NCBI GenBank assembly: GCA_030431095.1
Contig: JAUIJU010000025.1
Location: 1-40,212 of the forward strand
Source: Gammaproteobacteria bacterium
GTDB taxonomy: Bacteria > Pseudomonadota > Gammaproteobacteria > Xanthomonadales > SZUA-36
Length of the DNA stretch: 40,212 nucleotides
Direction of reading: 5' to 3'
Below are positions 1 through 10,600 of this stretch, one piece after another. Positions within the stretch are counted from its first letter, which is position 1; each line of letters starts with the position of its first letter. Made by a program: the position numbers and the translations under genes. A model generated the notes under the pieces. That model saw only the letters and a list, made by a program, of their open reading frames with translations. It had not been told where the DNA came from and made no database searches.

Positions 1-472
1 GCAGCGCGGCACGAATATCGTCCACGTAGCCGTCCACCGCCTGGCTGCGGGCGGTTTCCATGTCCAGCTGCATCAGGAAGTGAACGCCGCCCTGCAGGTC
101 CAGGCCCAGGGTCAACGGCTTGCCGCCCAGGCTGCGCAACCAGTCGGGTGTCGCGTGGGCCAGGTTCAGGGCCACCACGTAGTTGCTGCCGACCGCGTCC
201 TGGATGGTTTCCGCCGCGGCCAGTTGATCATCGGCGGTGTTGAAGCGATACAGCAGGCGATTGTCCAGTTCCTCGAAACTCTTGTAGCGAATCTGCTTTC
301 CGGCCAGGGCGTCGTCGATGGACGTGGTCAGCTCGGCGGACAGGGCGAATCCGCGGGTGGAGGTCACCTGCACCGCGGGATCGTCGCCGTAGAGGTTGGG
401 CAAGGCGTACAGGGCGCCCAGCGCGACCACCAGGAGGATCAGCAGGTACTTCCAGGCGGGATACTTGTTCAT
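1..472 (-). CDS. secD: Protein translocase subunit SecD, N-terminal part (cut by window edge)
   Basis: This is the first ~157 residues of SecD, the inner-membrane subunit that with SecF and YajC uses the proton gradient to help the SecYEG channel finish export of proteins. The sequence starts MNKYPAWKYLLILLVVALGALYA: a short cytosolic head and one membrane segment at about residues 7-25, followed by the start of the large periplasmic domain. GLDLQGGVHFLMQLD, the conserved SecD stretch at the beginning of P1, is readable near residues 118-132. The ATG lies behind a GGGAG ribosome site. It follows yajC by 85 bp on the same strand, the usual yajC-secD-secF order; the rest and secF must lie left of the window. 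Identity is secure from the motif and the neighbours. Confidence 0.95.
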   Translation of the reverse strand, partial: MNKYPAWKYLLILLVVALGALYALPNLYGDDPAVQVTSTRGFALSAELTTSIDDALAGKQIRYKSFEELDNRLLYRFNTADDQLAAAETIQDAVGSNYVVALNLAHATPDWLRSLGGKPLTLGLDLQGGVHFLMQLDMETARSQAVDGYVDDIRAAL

Positions 473-557
473 GGGGATGGCTCCCGAAACGACATGCGTC
501 TTGTTGTCGGTATCGTGGGTTGGCGTCTCGTGCCGACGGCGGGTCGCCGCGGCGGGA

Positions 558-884
558 TCAGGCGGACTTCAGCGTGCCCTTGGGCATGACCGTGGCCACC
601 GCGTGGCGCTGCACCTTGATGCGCACGTTTTCGGCCAGCTCCAGGGTCACGAAGGCTTCATCCAGGTCGGTGATCTTGCCCAGCAGGCCGCCATTGGTCA
701 CCACCTCGTCCCCCTTGGACAGACCGGCCACCAGGGCCTTGTGCTCCTTGGCCCGTTTCATCTGCGGACGGATCAGCAGGAAATAGAACACGATGAAAAT
801 CAGGATCAGCGGCAGGAACTGCATCAGTCCGCCGGGCTGGGCGGCCGCGTCCTGCGCGTAGGCGTTGGCAATCAGGAAGTCCAT
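558..884 (-). CDS. yajC: Preprotein translocase accessory subunit YajC
   Basis: YajC is a small single-span inner-membrane protein that binds SecDF and SecYEG. The 108-residue product begins MDFLIANAYAQDAAAQPGG, has one hydrophobic helix at about residues 20-40 (LMQFLPLILIFIVFYFLLIRPQMKR) and a basic cytosolic tail with the family motif KGDEVVTNGGLLGKI. An in-frame extension to 1136 exists but I reject it: the ATG at 884 has a GAGGG ribosome site and gives the normal YajC length. It sits between tgt (166 bp upstream) and secD (85 bp downstream). A perfect TATAAT at 1017-1022 could give it a promoter separate from tgt. Confidence 0.95.
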   Translation of the reverse strand: MDFLIANAYAQDAAAQPGGLMQFLPLILIFIVFYFLLIRPQMKRAKEHKALVAGLSKGDEVVTNGGLLGKITDLDEAFVTLELAENVRIKVQRHAVATVMPKGTLKSA

Positions 885-1016
885 GGAACCCTCTGTGTCG
901 TTGTTTGGTGTGGTCGTTTCCGCCCCCCGGTGCCGGTTTCCGGCCCGGGACAGGCTCATGAGCGCTTTATGGGGGTCGCCGCGAGCAATTTCAAAAGGAA
1001 TGGCGGCAAACGGCGC

Positions 1017-1022
1017 ATTATA
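1017..1022 (-). promoter_or_regulatory. Putative -10 box for yajC-secD
   Basis: A perfect TATAAT reads on the minus strand in the 166-bp gap between the tgt stop and yajC. No good -35 hexamer lies 16-18 bp upstream (TCAACC at 17 bp). A second, weaker pair nearer the gene (TTGAAA, then CATAAA 17 bp on, about 966-995) is also possible. Inference from sequence only. Confidence 0.4.
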
Positions 1023-1050
1023 ACGCAGCGAGGGGACCGGGTTGAGGGGC

Positions 1051-2917
<1,867 letters not shown>

Positions 2918-3030
2918 GTCCAGTTCCGGTCGGACGGGCGGTGTCCCGCGGGGCCGCTATTCTGCCACCGCGTCCGGGCGGCAACCAGTCGTTTGCCGAC
3001 GGACGCACGGAATCGGCGTGTAGCCGACCA

Positions 3031-4047
3031 TCAATGAATGAACATCGCGTCGCCGTAGCTGAAGAACCGGTAGCGCTCGCGAACCGCTTCGCGATAGGCC
3101 GCCAGCACGGCGTCGGTGCCCGCCAGCGCGCTGACCAGCATCAACAGGGTCGATTCGGGCAGGTGGAAATTGGTCACCAGCGCGTCCACCACGCGGAACC
3201 GGTAGCCGGGATGGATGAACAGCCGGCTGTCGCCGGCATACGGCGCCAGTTGCCCGCCGGCCGCGGCCGTCTCCAGGCTGCGCACGCTCGTGGTGCCCAC
3301 CGCCACCACACGGCCACCGCGCGCACGGGTTCGGGCCACCGCTTCGACCACGGCCTCACCCACCTCCAGGTGCTCGGCATGCATCTCGTGGTCCTCGATG
3401 CGCTCGCTGCGCACCGGCTGGAAGGTGCCCGCGCCCACGTGCAAGGTCACCCAGGCGCGTTCCACACCCAGGGCATCGAGGCCGGCCAGAAGATCCTCGT
3501 CGAAATGCAATCCGGCCGTGGGCGCCGCCACGGCGCCCGGGCGGCGCGCATAGACCGTCTGATAGCGCTCCCGGTCGACTTCCGCATCGGCGCGCTCGAT
3601 GTAGGGCGGCAAGGGCATGTGGCCCTGCCGCTCAAGCACGCCCGCCAGGTCGTCACCCACCAGCGCCAGCTCGTAAAACGGCGCCTGGCGGGACACCACT
3701 TCCAGCTCGCCGCCACCCTCGAGTTGCAGGCGGGTGCCGGGCGCGGGCTTCTTGCTGACCCGCAACTGGGCCAGGCACCGGTCGCCGGGAAGCAGGCGTT
3801 CCAACAAGACTTCCACGCGGCCGCCCGTGGGCTTGCGGGCATACAGCCGCGCCGGAATCACGCGGGTGTCGTTGAACACCAACAGATCGCCGGGGCGCAA
3901 CAGGGTGCCCAGGTCGGTGAACCGGCGGTGCGCCAGCACGCCGTCACGCCGGTCCAGGCACAACAGGCGGCTGGCACGCCGCTCCGGTAGCGGTTGCTGG
4001 GCGATCAGCTCCGGCGGCAAGTCGTAGGTGAAGCGGTCTTTGCGCAT
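3031..4047 (-). CDS. queA: S-adenosylmethionine:tRNA ribosyltransferase-isomerase
   Basis: QueA moves the ribosyl part of SAM onto preQ1-34 in tRNA to give epoxyqueuosine, the step after TGT. The product from the ATG at 4047 is 338 residues, normal for QueA. Family landmarks: [11 protein letters not shown] near residue 58, [54 protein letters not shown], and the C-terminal [12 protein letters not shown]. An in-frame extension to 4230 has no support: [19 protein letters not shown] is the canonical N-terminus. The gene heads the minus-strand group queA-methyltransferase-tgt-yajC-secD. It diverges from kynB across a 107-bp gap. The 113-bp stretch after its stop, before the methyltransferase, shows no clear gene. 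Confidence 0.97.
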   Translation of the reverse strand: MRKDRFTYDLPPELIAQQPLPERRASRLLCLDRRDGVLAHRRFTDLGTLLRPGDLLVFNDTRVIPARLYARKPTGGRVEVLLERLLPGDRCLAQLRVSKKPAPGTRLQLEGGGELEVVSRQAPFYELALVGDDLAGVLERQGHMPLPPYIERADAEVDRERYQTVYARRPGAVAAPTAGLHFDEDLLAGLDALGVERAWVTLHVGAGTFQPVRSERIEDHEMHAEHLEVGEAVVEAVARTRARGGRVVAVGTTSVRSLETAAAGGQLAPYAGDSRLFIHPGYRFRVVDALVTNFHLPESTLLMLVSALAGTDAVLAAYREAVRERYRFFSYGDAMFIH

Positions 4048-4108
4048 GGTCCTTTCCCGATCCAGGGCGCAGGTTACACCCAATCGCGCCGGGGTTCCGG
4101 TGTCCTTG

Positions 4109-4116
4109 GTTATACT
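4109..4116. promoter_or_regulatory. Overlapping divergent -10 candidates, queA / kynB
   Basis: In the queA-kynB gap the same short stretch reads TATACT on the plus strand (4111-4116, for kynB) and TATAAC on the minus strand (4109-4114, for queA). Starts would then fall about 30 bp before kynB and 55 bp before queA. Neither has a convincing -35 hexamer, so this is a composition- and position-based guess. Confidence 0.3.
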
Positions 4117-4154
4117 CAGCGACCAGCCGCCGCGGACCCGGGAGTCCCCCAAGC

Positions 4155-4937
4155 GTGAACGTCCAAGTCGAACTCGACGGCCACACCCTGCGTATCGATC
4201 TCCTAGCGGGCACGCCCATCGCCATTCCACTGGACCCCCATGGACCCCAGCCGACGTTTTTCACCGACGTGCCGGCCAGCGCACGGCCATTGCGTTCGGG
4301 CGACTACGTGGGGGACGTGCGCCTGGGCGGGAGCTGCAACGCCGAAGTGGTGCAGCTGGTGCCCCATTGCCACGGCACACACACCGAGTGCCGTGGCCAC
4401 CTGACCCGCGAGCGGCTGAAAGTACAGGAAACCGTGTTCACCGAACCCTGCCTGGCGCGGCTGGTCAGCGTCGCACCACGAGCGGAAGAGGACGGCTACC
4501 CATGCTGGTCTCTGGACGACCTGCAGGACGCCCTGGACGGCGACCTGCCAGTGGAAGCCCTGGTGGTGCGCACCCTGCCGAACGATCCGGGGCGCATGAG
4601 CACGGCTTACGAACATGCCCCGCCCTACCCCGTGTTCAGCGAGGCGGCCATGCGCTGGCTGGCCACCCTGCCCCTGAAGCACTTGCTCGTGGACTCGCCG
4701 TCGCTGGATCCGGCGCATGACGGCGGCCGTCTGCGGATCCACCGCCTGTGGTGGTGCATGGACGGCAACCCCGGTCCCCGTGGCCTGGACACGGCACGGC
4801 GCAGCGCCACCGAGATGATCTTCGTACCGGACCCGGTGCCGGACGGCCTGTACTGGCTGCACCTGGGTCTGTCCCCCCTGCTGGGCGACGCCACGCCCAG
4901 CCGTCCCATCCTCTACCCCACGGAGGTGTCACCATGA
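4155..4937 (+). CDS. kynB: Cyclase-family kynurenine formamidase
   Basis: Predicted to hydrolyse N-formylkynurenine to kynurenine and formate, the second step of tryptophan breakdown. The 260-residue protein belongs to the metal-dependent cyclase fold. Its metal site reads [13 protein letters not shown] (about residues 72-84), a variant of the usual HxGTHxDxPxH in which Asp becomes Glu and the Pro position is Arg. The function rests mainly on context: the stop overlaps the start of kynureninase (ATGA) and kynurenine monooxygenase follows. It starts at GTG, the only sensible in-frame codon. It is longer than the roughly 210-residue KynB of Pseudomonas, so it is a distinct subgroup. No tryptophan 2,3-dioxygenase is in the window. 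Confidence 0.8.
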   Translation: MNVQVELDGHTLRIDLLAGTPIAIPLDPHGPQPTFFTDVPASARPLRSGDYVGDVRLGGSCNAEVVQLVPHCHGTHTECRGHLTRERLKVQETVFTEPCLARLVSVAPRAEEDGYPCWSLDDLQDALDGDLPVEALVVRTLPNDPGRMSTAYEHAPPYPVFSEAAMRWLATLPLKHLLVDSPSLDPAHDGGRLRIHRLWWCMDGNPGPRGLDTARRSATEMIFVPDPVPDGLYWLHLGLSPLLGDATPSRPILYPTEVSP

Positions 4938-6220
4938 GCAACACCGCACTGGAGCAGGCCCTGGAACAGGCACGGGAACTCGACCAGGCCGATCCGCTGG
5001 CTGGCTGGCGCGAAGCCTTCTGGATTCCACAGCACGAAAACGGCCAGCCACAGACCTACCTGGTCGGCAATTCCCTGGGGCTGCAGCCGAAAAGGCTCGC
5101 CGAATACATGAACGAAGAACTCTCGCACTGGCGCGAACTGGGCGTGGAAGGCCACTTCCACGGTCCCCGGCCCTGGATGTCGTACCACGAAGGACTGCGC
5201 GAGCCGATGGCCCGCCTGGCCGGCGCCAAACCGGCCGAGGTGGTGGCCATGAACGCCCTGACGGTCAACCTGCACCTCCTCATGGTCAGTTTTTTCCAGC
5301 CACGAGGCGCGCGCAACCGCATCGTGATCGAACGCCAGCCGTTCCCTTCCGACCGCTACGCGGTGGAGTCCCAGATACGGTTTCACGGACTGGATCCGGA
5401 CGAATGCCTGGTGGAACTGGGCGCCGAATCCGACCGGCGCCTGGTCGACGAGGAACAGCTCGAGGACTACCTGGCGCGTGAAGGGGACCGCGTGGCGCTG
5501 GTGTTGTGGCCTGGCGTGCAGTATGCCACCGGCCAGTCGTTCGACCTGGCGCGCATCTCGCGCGCGGCCAGGGCGGCCGGGGCCAGGGTGGGCTTCGACC
5601 TGGCCCACGCCGCCGGCAATGTTCCGCTTTCCCTGCACGACGCCGGTGCCGATTTCGCGGCCTGGTGCAGTTACAAGTACCTCAATTCCGGCGCCGGCTC
5701 GGTATCCGGCGTGTTCGTCCACGAGCGGCACCATGGCAGCGACGACCTGCCCCGATTTCACGGCTGGTGGGGCTGCGACCCGGAACAGCGCTTCATGATG
5801 GGGCCGGATTTCGTTCCGGCTGCCGGTGCTGACGCCTGGTTGCTGTCCAATTCCCATATCCTGTCCATGGCGCCCGTGCGCGTGTCCCTGGAAATGTTCG
5901 AAGAAGCCGGCTACGAAGCGTTGCGCCGCAAGTCCCGCGCCATGACCGGCTTCCTGGAAGAACTGCTGCGTGCGCAGGTGGACGACCTGGTGGAGATCAT
6001 CACCCCCGCCGACCCCGGGCGTCGCGGCGCCCAGTTGTCGCTGGCGGTGCGCGCCGGGCGCGAGGCGGGGCGCCGGCTGTTCGGTCACCTGACGCGTCAT
6101 GGCGTGGTGGGCGACTGGCGCGAACCCGACATCATCCGAGTGGCGCCGGTGCCGATGTACAACCGCTTCGAGGACTGCTGGAACCTGGTTCGCCGACTCG
6201 ACGAGGGCCGTCACATCTAG
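4934..6220 (+). CDS. kynU: Kynureninase
   Basis: A pyridoxal-phosphate enzyme that splits kynurenine or 3-hydroxykynurenine into alanine and anthranilate or 3-hydroxyanthranilate. The 428-residue length fits the family. Recognisable parts: TYLVGNSLGLQPK at the N-terminal active-site edge, FHGPRPWMSYHE, the cofactor-binding FDLAHAAGN (about residues 221-229), and the Schiff-base lysine Lys248 in WCSYKYLNSGAGSV. The ATG at 4934 overlaps the kynB stop, so the two are translationally coupled. An in-frame extension upstream into kynB is spurious. With kmo downstream, the route may go to 3-hydroxyanthranilate rather than anthranilate. Confidence 0.96.
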   Translation: MSNTALEQALEQARELDQADPLAGWREAFWIPQHENGQPQTYLVGNSLGLQPKRLAEYMNEELSHWRELGVEGHFHGPRPWMSYHEGLREPMARLAGAKPAEVVAMNALTVNLHLLMVSFFQPRGARNRIVIERQPFPSDRYAVESQIRFHGLDPDECLVELGAESDRRLVDEEQLEDYLAREGDRVALVLWPGVQYATGQSFDLARISRAARAAGARVGFDLAHAAGNVPLSLHDAGADFAAWCSYKYLNSGAGSVSGVFVHERHHGSDDLPRFHGWWGCDPEQRFMMGPDFVPAAGADAWLLSNSHILSMAPVRVSLEMFEEAGYEALRRKSRAMTGFLEELLRAQVDDLVEIITPADPGRRGAQLSLAVRAGREAGRRLFGHLTRHGVVGDWREPDIIRVAPVPMYNRFEDCWNLVRRLDEGRHI

Positions 6221-6241
6221 GGCGTGACAACACCAGCGAAG

Positions 6242-6274
6242 ATGTCCCTGTCATCTCTGAACGCACCCGGGTGA
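6242..6274 (+). other. Possible 10-codon leader ORF overlapping the kmo start
   Basis: ATG TCC CTG ... GGG TGA encodes MSLSSLNAPG and ends in a TGA that shares GTGA with the GTG start of kmo. No strong ribosome site precedes it. It may be chance, but the same arrangement occurs before three other non-ATG starts in this window (trmJ, the gene at 27763, dgcN). Confidence 0.25.
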
Positions 6275-7641
6275 AGCCCTTGAGTACAACGCACATCAGC
6301 ATCGTCGGCGCCGGCCTGGCCGGTGCGCTGCTGGCCACCCTGCTGGCCCGGCGTGGCCTGGACGTCGTGCTGTTCGAGCGACATCCCGATCCGCGTGGCA
6401 GCGAAGCCCGAAGCGGACGTTCCATCAACCTGGCGCTGGCCGCGCGCGGGCGCCACGCACTGCAACTGGCCGAACTGCTGGAGCAGGTCGACCGATTCAC
6501 CCTGCCCATGGGCGGACGCCTGATGCACTCGGAGTGGGGGGACCTGACGCGACAGCCTTACGGCGCCAGCGAGGACGAGGTGATCTGGTCGGTGCACCGC
6601 AGGCGGCTGAACCGGCTGCTGCTCGATGCCGCCGAGTCCACCGGACGCGTGGAACTGCGGTTCGGACACGCGCTGACCGGCGTGAACTGGGCGCGCAGCC
6701 GCCTGCAATTCGCCCATGGCGGCGATGCGCCGTTTGACCGGGTGCTGGGCGCCGATGGCGCCGGCTCCGCGCTGCGCCAGGCCATGTCCGAAGAAACGGA
6801 CCTGGGCGCGCGCGAGGAGCTGCTGGACCACGGCTACCTGGAGCTGACCGTTCCCCCCGATGACCACGGTGATTTCGCGCTGGACCCCGGGGCGTTGCAC
6901 ATCTGGCCGCGTGGCGGCTTCATGATGATCGCCCTGCCCAACGAGGACCGCAGTTTCACCGGCACGCTGTTTTTACCCCGCAGCGGAGACGTGTCCTTCG
7001 AGCGGCTGTCCGACTGGATGCACCAGGAGGACTTCTTCCACCTGCATTTTCCCGATGCGGTGCCCCTGCTGCCGCGGTTGCGCCAGGACTTCGCCGAGCA
7101 CCCCGTGGGCATTCTGGGGACCGTGCGTTGCCGACGCTGGCGCCTGGGTGACCGGGCCCTGTTGCTGGGTGACGCGGCCCACGCCATCGTGCCATTTCAC
7201 GGCCAGGGCATGAACGCGGCCTTCGAGGACTGCGCGGCGTTCGTCGATCTGCTGGACGACACCGGCGGTGACTGGGACGAGACGTTCCGGCGCTTCGAGG
7301 CCGAACGGCGGCCACAGGCCAACGCCATTGCCGACATGGCGCTGGAAAACTACCAGGTGATGCGCATGGCGGTTCGCGATCCCGTGTTCCTGTTGCGCAA
7401 GCGGCTGGAACATGAACTCGAGCGACGTTTCGGCGACCGTTTCGTGCCGCGCTACTCCCTGGTCATGTTCCACCGGGGGCCGTATACCGACGCGTACCGG
7501 CGGGGCGAAATCCAGGCCAAGATCCTGGATCGTCTGCTGGACGGCGCCGGAACACTGGAAGAAGTGGATTTCGACGAGGCCGCCCGGCTGGTCACCGGGC
7601 GTCTGCAACCCCTGCCGCGGTCCACCGTCCCGGACGTTTGA
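6271..7641 (+). CDS. kmo: Kynurenine 3-monooxygenase
   Basis: A class A flavoprotein hydroxylase that turns kynurenine into 3-hydroxykynurenine with NADPH and O2. Its 456 residues hold the N-terminal FAD site HISIVGAGLAGALLATLLARRG, the family stretch SGRSINLALAARGRHAL, and the second FAD motif LLGDAAHAIVPFHGQGMNAAFEDC near residues 291-314, which is specific for KMO among aromatic hydroxylases. The start is GTG at 6271; TTG at 6280 would shorten it by three codons. It follows kynU by 50 bp and closes the kyn cluster. Its 3' end lies inside a 12-bp hairpin. Confidence 0.95.
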   Translation: MKPLSTTHISIVGAGLAGALLATLLARRGLDVVLFERHPDPRGSEARSGRSINLALAARGRHALQLAELLEQVDRFTLPMGGRLMHSEWGDLTRQPYGASEDEVIWSVHRRRLNRLLLDAAESTGRVELRFGHALTGVNWARSRLQFAHGGDAPFDRVLGADGAGSALRQAMSEETDLGAREELLDHGYLELTVPPDDHGDFALDPGALHIWPRGGFMMIALPNEDRSFTGTLFLPRSGDVSFERLSDWMHQEDFFHLHFPDAVPLLPRLRQDFAEHPVGILGTVRCRRWRLGDRALLLGDAAHAIVPFHGQGMNAAFEDCAAFVDLLDDTGGDWDETFRRFEAERRPQANAIADMALENYQVMRMAVRDPVFLLRKRLEHELERRFGDRFVPRYSLVMFHRGPYTDAYRRGEIQAKILDRLLDGAGTLEEVDFDEAARLVTGRLQPLPRSTVPDV

Positions 7642-7656
7642 GGCCCGGGACGGTGG
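7622..7656. terminator. Hairpin between convergent kmo and the protease gene
   Basis: A perfect 12-bp inverted repeat (7622-7633 with 7645-7656, 11-base loop) spans the kmo stop codon and ends 18 bp before the stop of the opposite-strand protease. It is very GC-rich but has no T-tract on either side, so it may be a stem that ends or protects both transcripts rather than a classical intrinsic terminator. Confidence 0.5.
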
Positions 7657-7674
7657 CGGCGATCGGCGCCGGGT

Positions 7675-10600
7675 TCAGTTGCTGCAGGCCAGGTTGTCCG
7701 ACAGCTTGATGATGCTCTCGGTACGCTGGTCGCCGCCTGAGGCCGGGGGCAGGAACTCGTAATCCAGCGACCACTCACCCTCGGTGTTGTCGTCAAAGGT
7801 CACTTCCAGCACACCCACCGACTCCGAGCTCACGCTGCCGCTGCAGGTCGGGCAGTATCCGGAAAACTGTTCCAGTACCATTTCATCGGTTTCGAAGCCG
7901 CCGGCCGCGAGCAGCCAGCGAGGCCGTCCGTCACCGTCGTACAGGTAGTGGATGAACGCCTGGTTGACGTCAGCCAGCACGCTGGCGCCACCGAGCCCGT
8001 CCACACCACGGAACCACAGCCCGGTATAGGACACCGGCGGATCGTTGACTTCCGGGCAGGCCCTCGACAGCGGTGTAACCCGGTCGCTGCCGGACTCGCC
8101 GTACAACGTCCAGGTCAGGACCGCGTCGCTTTCGTCCAACTGGGTGATCGACACCGTGCCGACCTGGGTTCCGTGCTGGGTTACCCCGTCGTTGGTGTAA
8201 CGGAACAGGTCCGCCGTCCAGGTGTTCCCCATCGCCGTGGACTCGGCGGCGATGTACCAGGTCGGTGAGCCGTCCCGGTCGTAGGTGTACCAGAGGAAGG
8301 CGTTCACGGGGCCGGCCGGCGTGTACTCGAAGCCCTGGTTGATGCCCGGACGCGAGGCCGGCTCCCACAGCCCGCCGTACACCGGAATCGGCGTGCCCTC
8401 ATGGGTGAGCGTTGCAGTGACGCGAACCGCCGCCGGATTGTTGCCGTTGTTGGTCACCACCACGTACCAGCGGCCGGGGTCGACGCTGTCTTCGATGGAG
8501 ACGGTCGGACCCTGGCCGTTGTTGCCCGCCGCGGACACCGCGGACCCGGCGTTGCCCGGGCCGCCGGCATCGGGCGCGGCGCCGAAGGCCTGGTTGAAGC
8601 TGACCGGCACCAGGTCGACTTCGAGGTTGTTGTTCTGGGCCGCGTCACCGCCGGCGACGCTGACATCCAGGGAAACCGCCCCAGGCGGCACGTCGATGAA
8701 CAGTTCCTGGTGGGACGTGTTGGCGCGCAGCGCAAAGGCCGTCTCCTTGCCGGAAAACAGGGCGCGTGTTTCAGGCAGGGCCACGCCCAGGCGATCGAGC
8801 ACGACCGGGATCACACCCACGTCGATGTTGGCATCCGACGTGCTGGAAATGCCCACGGCGCCGTACAGGGTCCGCCCGGTGGGAACGTTGACGTCATTCC
8901 AGGTCAGACGCACCTCCAAATCGTCCAGCGGGTCTGCCATGCCGGGACCCGTGGCCACCAGGTTGGCCTCCTCGTCGTTCACCACCAGGGTGCTGACCAG
9001 GGTGACCGCCTGTGCCGGTCCCTCGCCAGGCGCTTCATCGAAGCCGTCTTCCCAGTTCTGAATCACGACCCACCACACGCCCTGGTCCGGCGTGAAGATG
9101 TCACAGAATTCGACGTCCTCGAAAGTGGCGCTGAGACAAACGAGTTCGCTCTCCTGCGCCACGCCGTCATTGTTGCTGTCGAAGCCGACGAACAGGTCGA
9201 CGTCCTCGGAGGCCGAGGGCGGCGTGTCGGTGTGGAACCACAGGGTGTCGGCAGGGACGTCGTAGAGCAACGTGACCGTGCCTTCGCTGCCGTCGAAGGG
9301 GTCTTCCCAGGTCGCATCCTCGACCAGGTCCACGGTGATCTCTTCCGCCGGAATCAGGCCGCCCGTGCTGAAGGTAGCCTGTGGCAGCTCACCCAGGCCC
9401 GAGAGTTCGAAATCCTCGAAACCGGATGACTTGCTCGTACTGATGCCCCACTCCGCCGGCAACTCCCCGATGGAAGCAAACACGGAAACCGGCAGGCTGG
9501 CGGTGGGAAAGCCGCCACTGTCGATGTGCACCTTGCCGAACAGCCACTGGCCGGCCACGTCGGCCTGGGACCAGTCCACCGTTACCTCGATCTGCTGACC
9601 AGCATTCGCCGCCAGGTCGAAGGAGTCGGGTGTGACCGTGACCACCACGCCTTCTGGGAAGCCGCTGCTGCTGGCGGTCCAGCTGTGGCCGCCCTCGAAA
9701 GCCGAGACCGTACGCGTAAAGCTGCAGGTCGCGCGGCAGTTTGAATCGGTCATGCTGGCCAGGTTGAGGGTCCTGGGATCGCCGCCTTCGAAAGGATCGG
9801 CATCACGGAAGTCTGCGGGAGATTCCTCGAGGTACAGGCCGGCCGTGGCCGACTCGAACAGGCGTACCCGTCCTGCCCCCGTGTCGAAGTGCGTGGCCTC
9901 ACCGAGGTTTTCGTCACGGGCCAGTTCGTCGGTGGCCGACAGCTCCAGCACGGAGGCGATCTGCGCCGGCGTCAGGTCAGGGTTCGCCGCCAGCAACAGG
10001 GCCGCGGCGCCCGCCACGTGCGGAGAGGCCATGGACGTGCCGCCCAGCGCAATGGTCTGGGAACCGGTGGGGCCCGCGGCGAAAATCAGGTCGCCGGGCG
10101 CCATCACGTTGGGTTTCAGGACGTTTTCCGCCGGCGAGGGGTTCGGGCCTCGGCTGGAGAAATCACTCATGCGATCAGCGAAGTCTTCATCCAGCACCAC
10201 CTGGAAGCCGCTGAGCGAGCCCCTGTGACCCGATCCGGTATTCAGCCAGTCGCGCAACTCGTCGCCGCGGCTGGCGGACAGGTGTGTGGCCGGCAGGCAA
10301 TGCTGGTCCTCGTTGGTGATCTCGCCACCGTTGGATTCGGTATTGAGCAGGACGTAACCCCCGGCCCCGGCGTCGAGCAGGTTTTTGCCCTTTTCGACGC
10401 GGCCATAGGTGCCGCGATCGCACACCACGATTTCGCCGTTGAACGTGCCCGGCGCAAACGGGTTGCTGGCGCCCGTATTGGCGCCGCAGCTGGCCGCCAG
10501 CTCCGGTTCGCCGGTGCCGCACAGCGGGAACCCGAATTCGGACGCATGCACGATCGGCGCCTGGGACAGGCCGTCCTCGGTCAGCGTGGTGCCGACCAGG

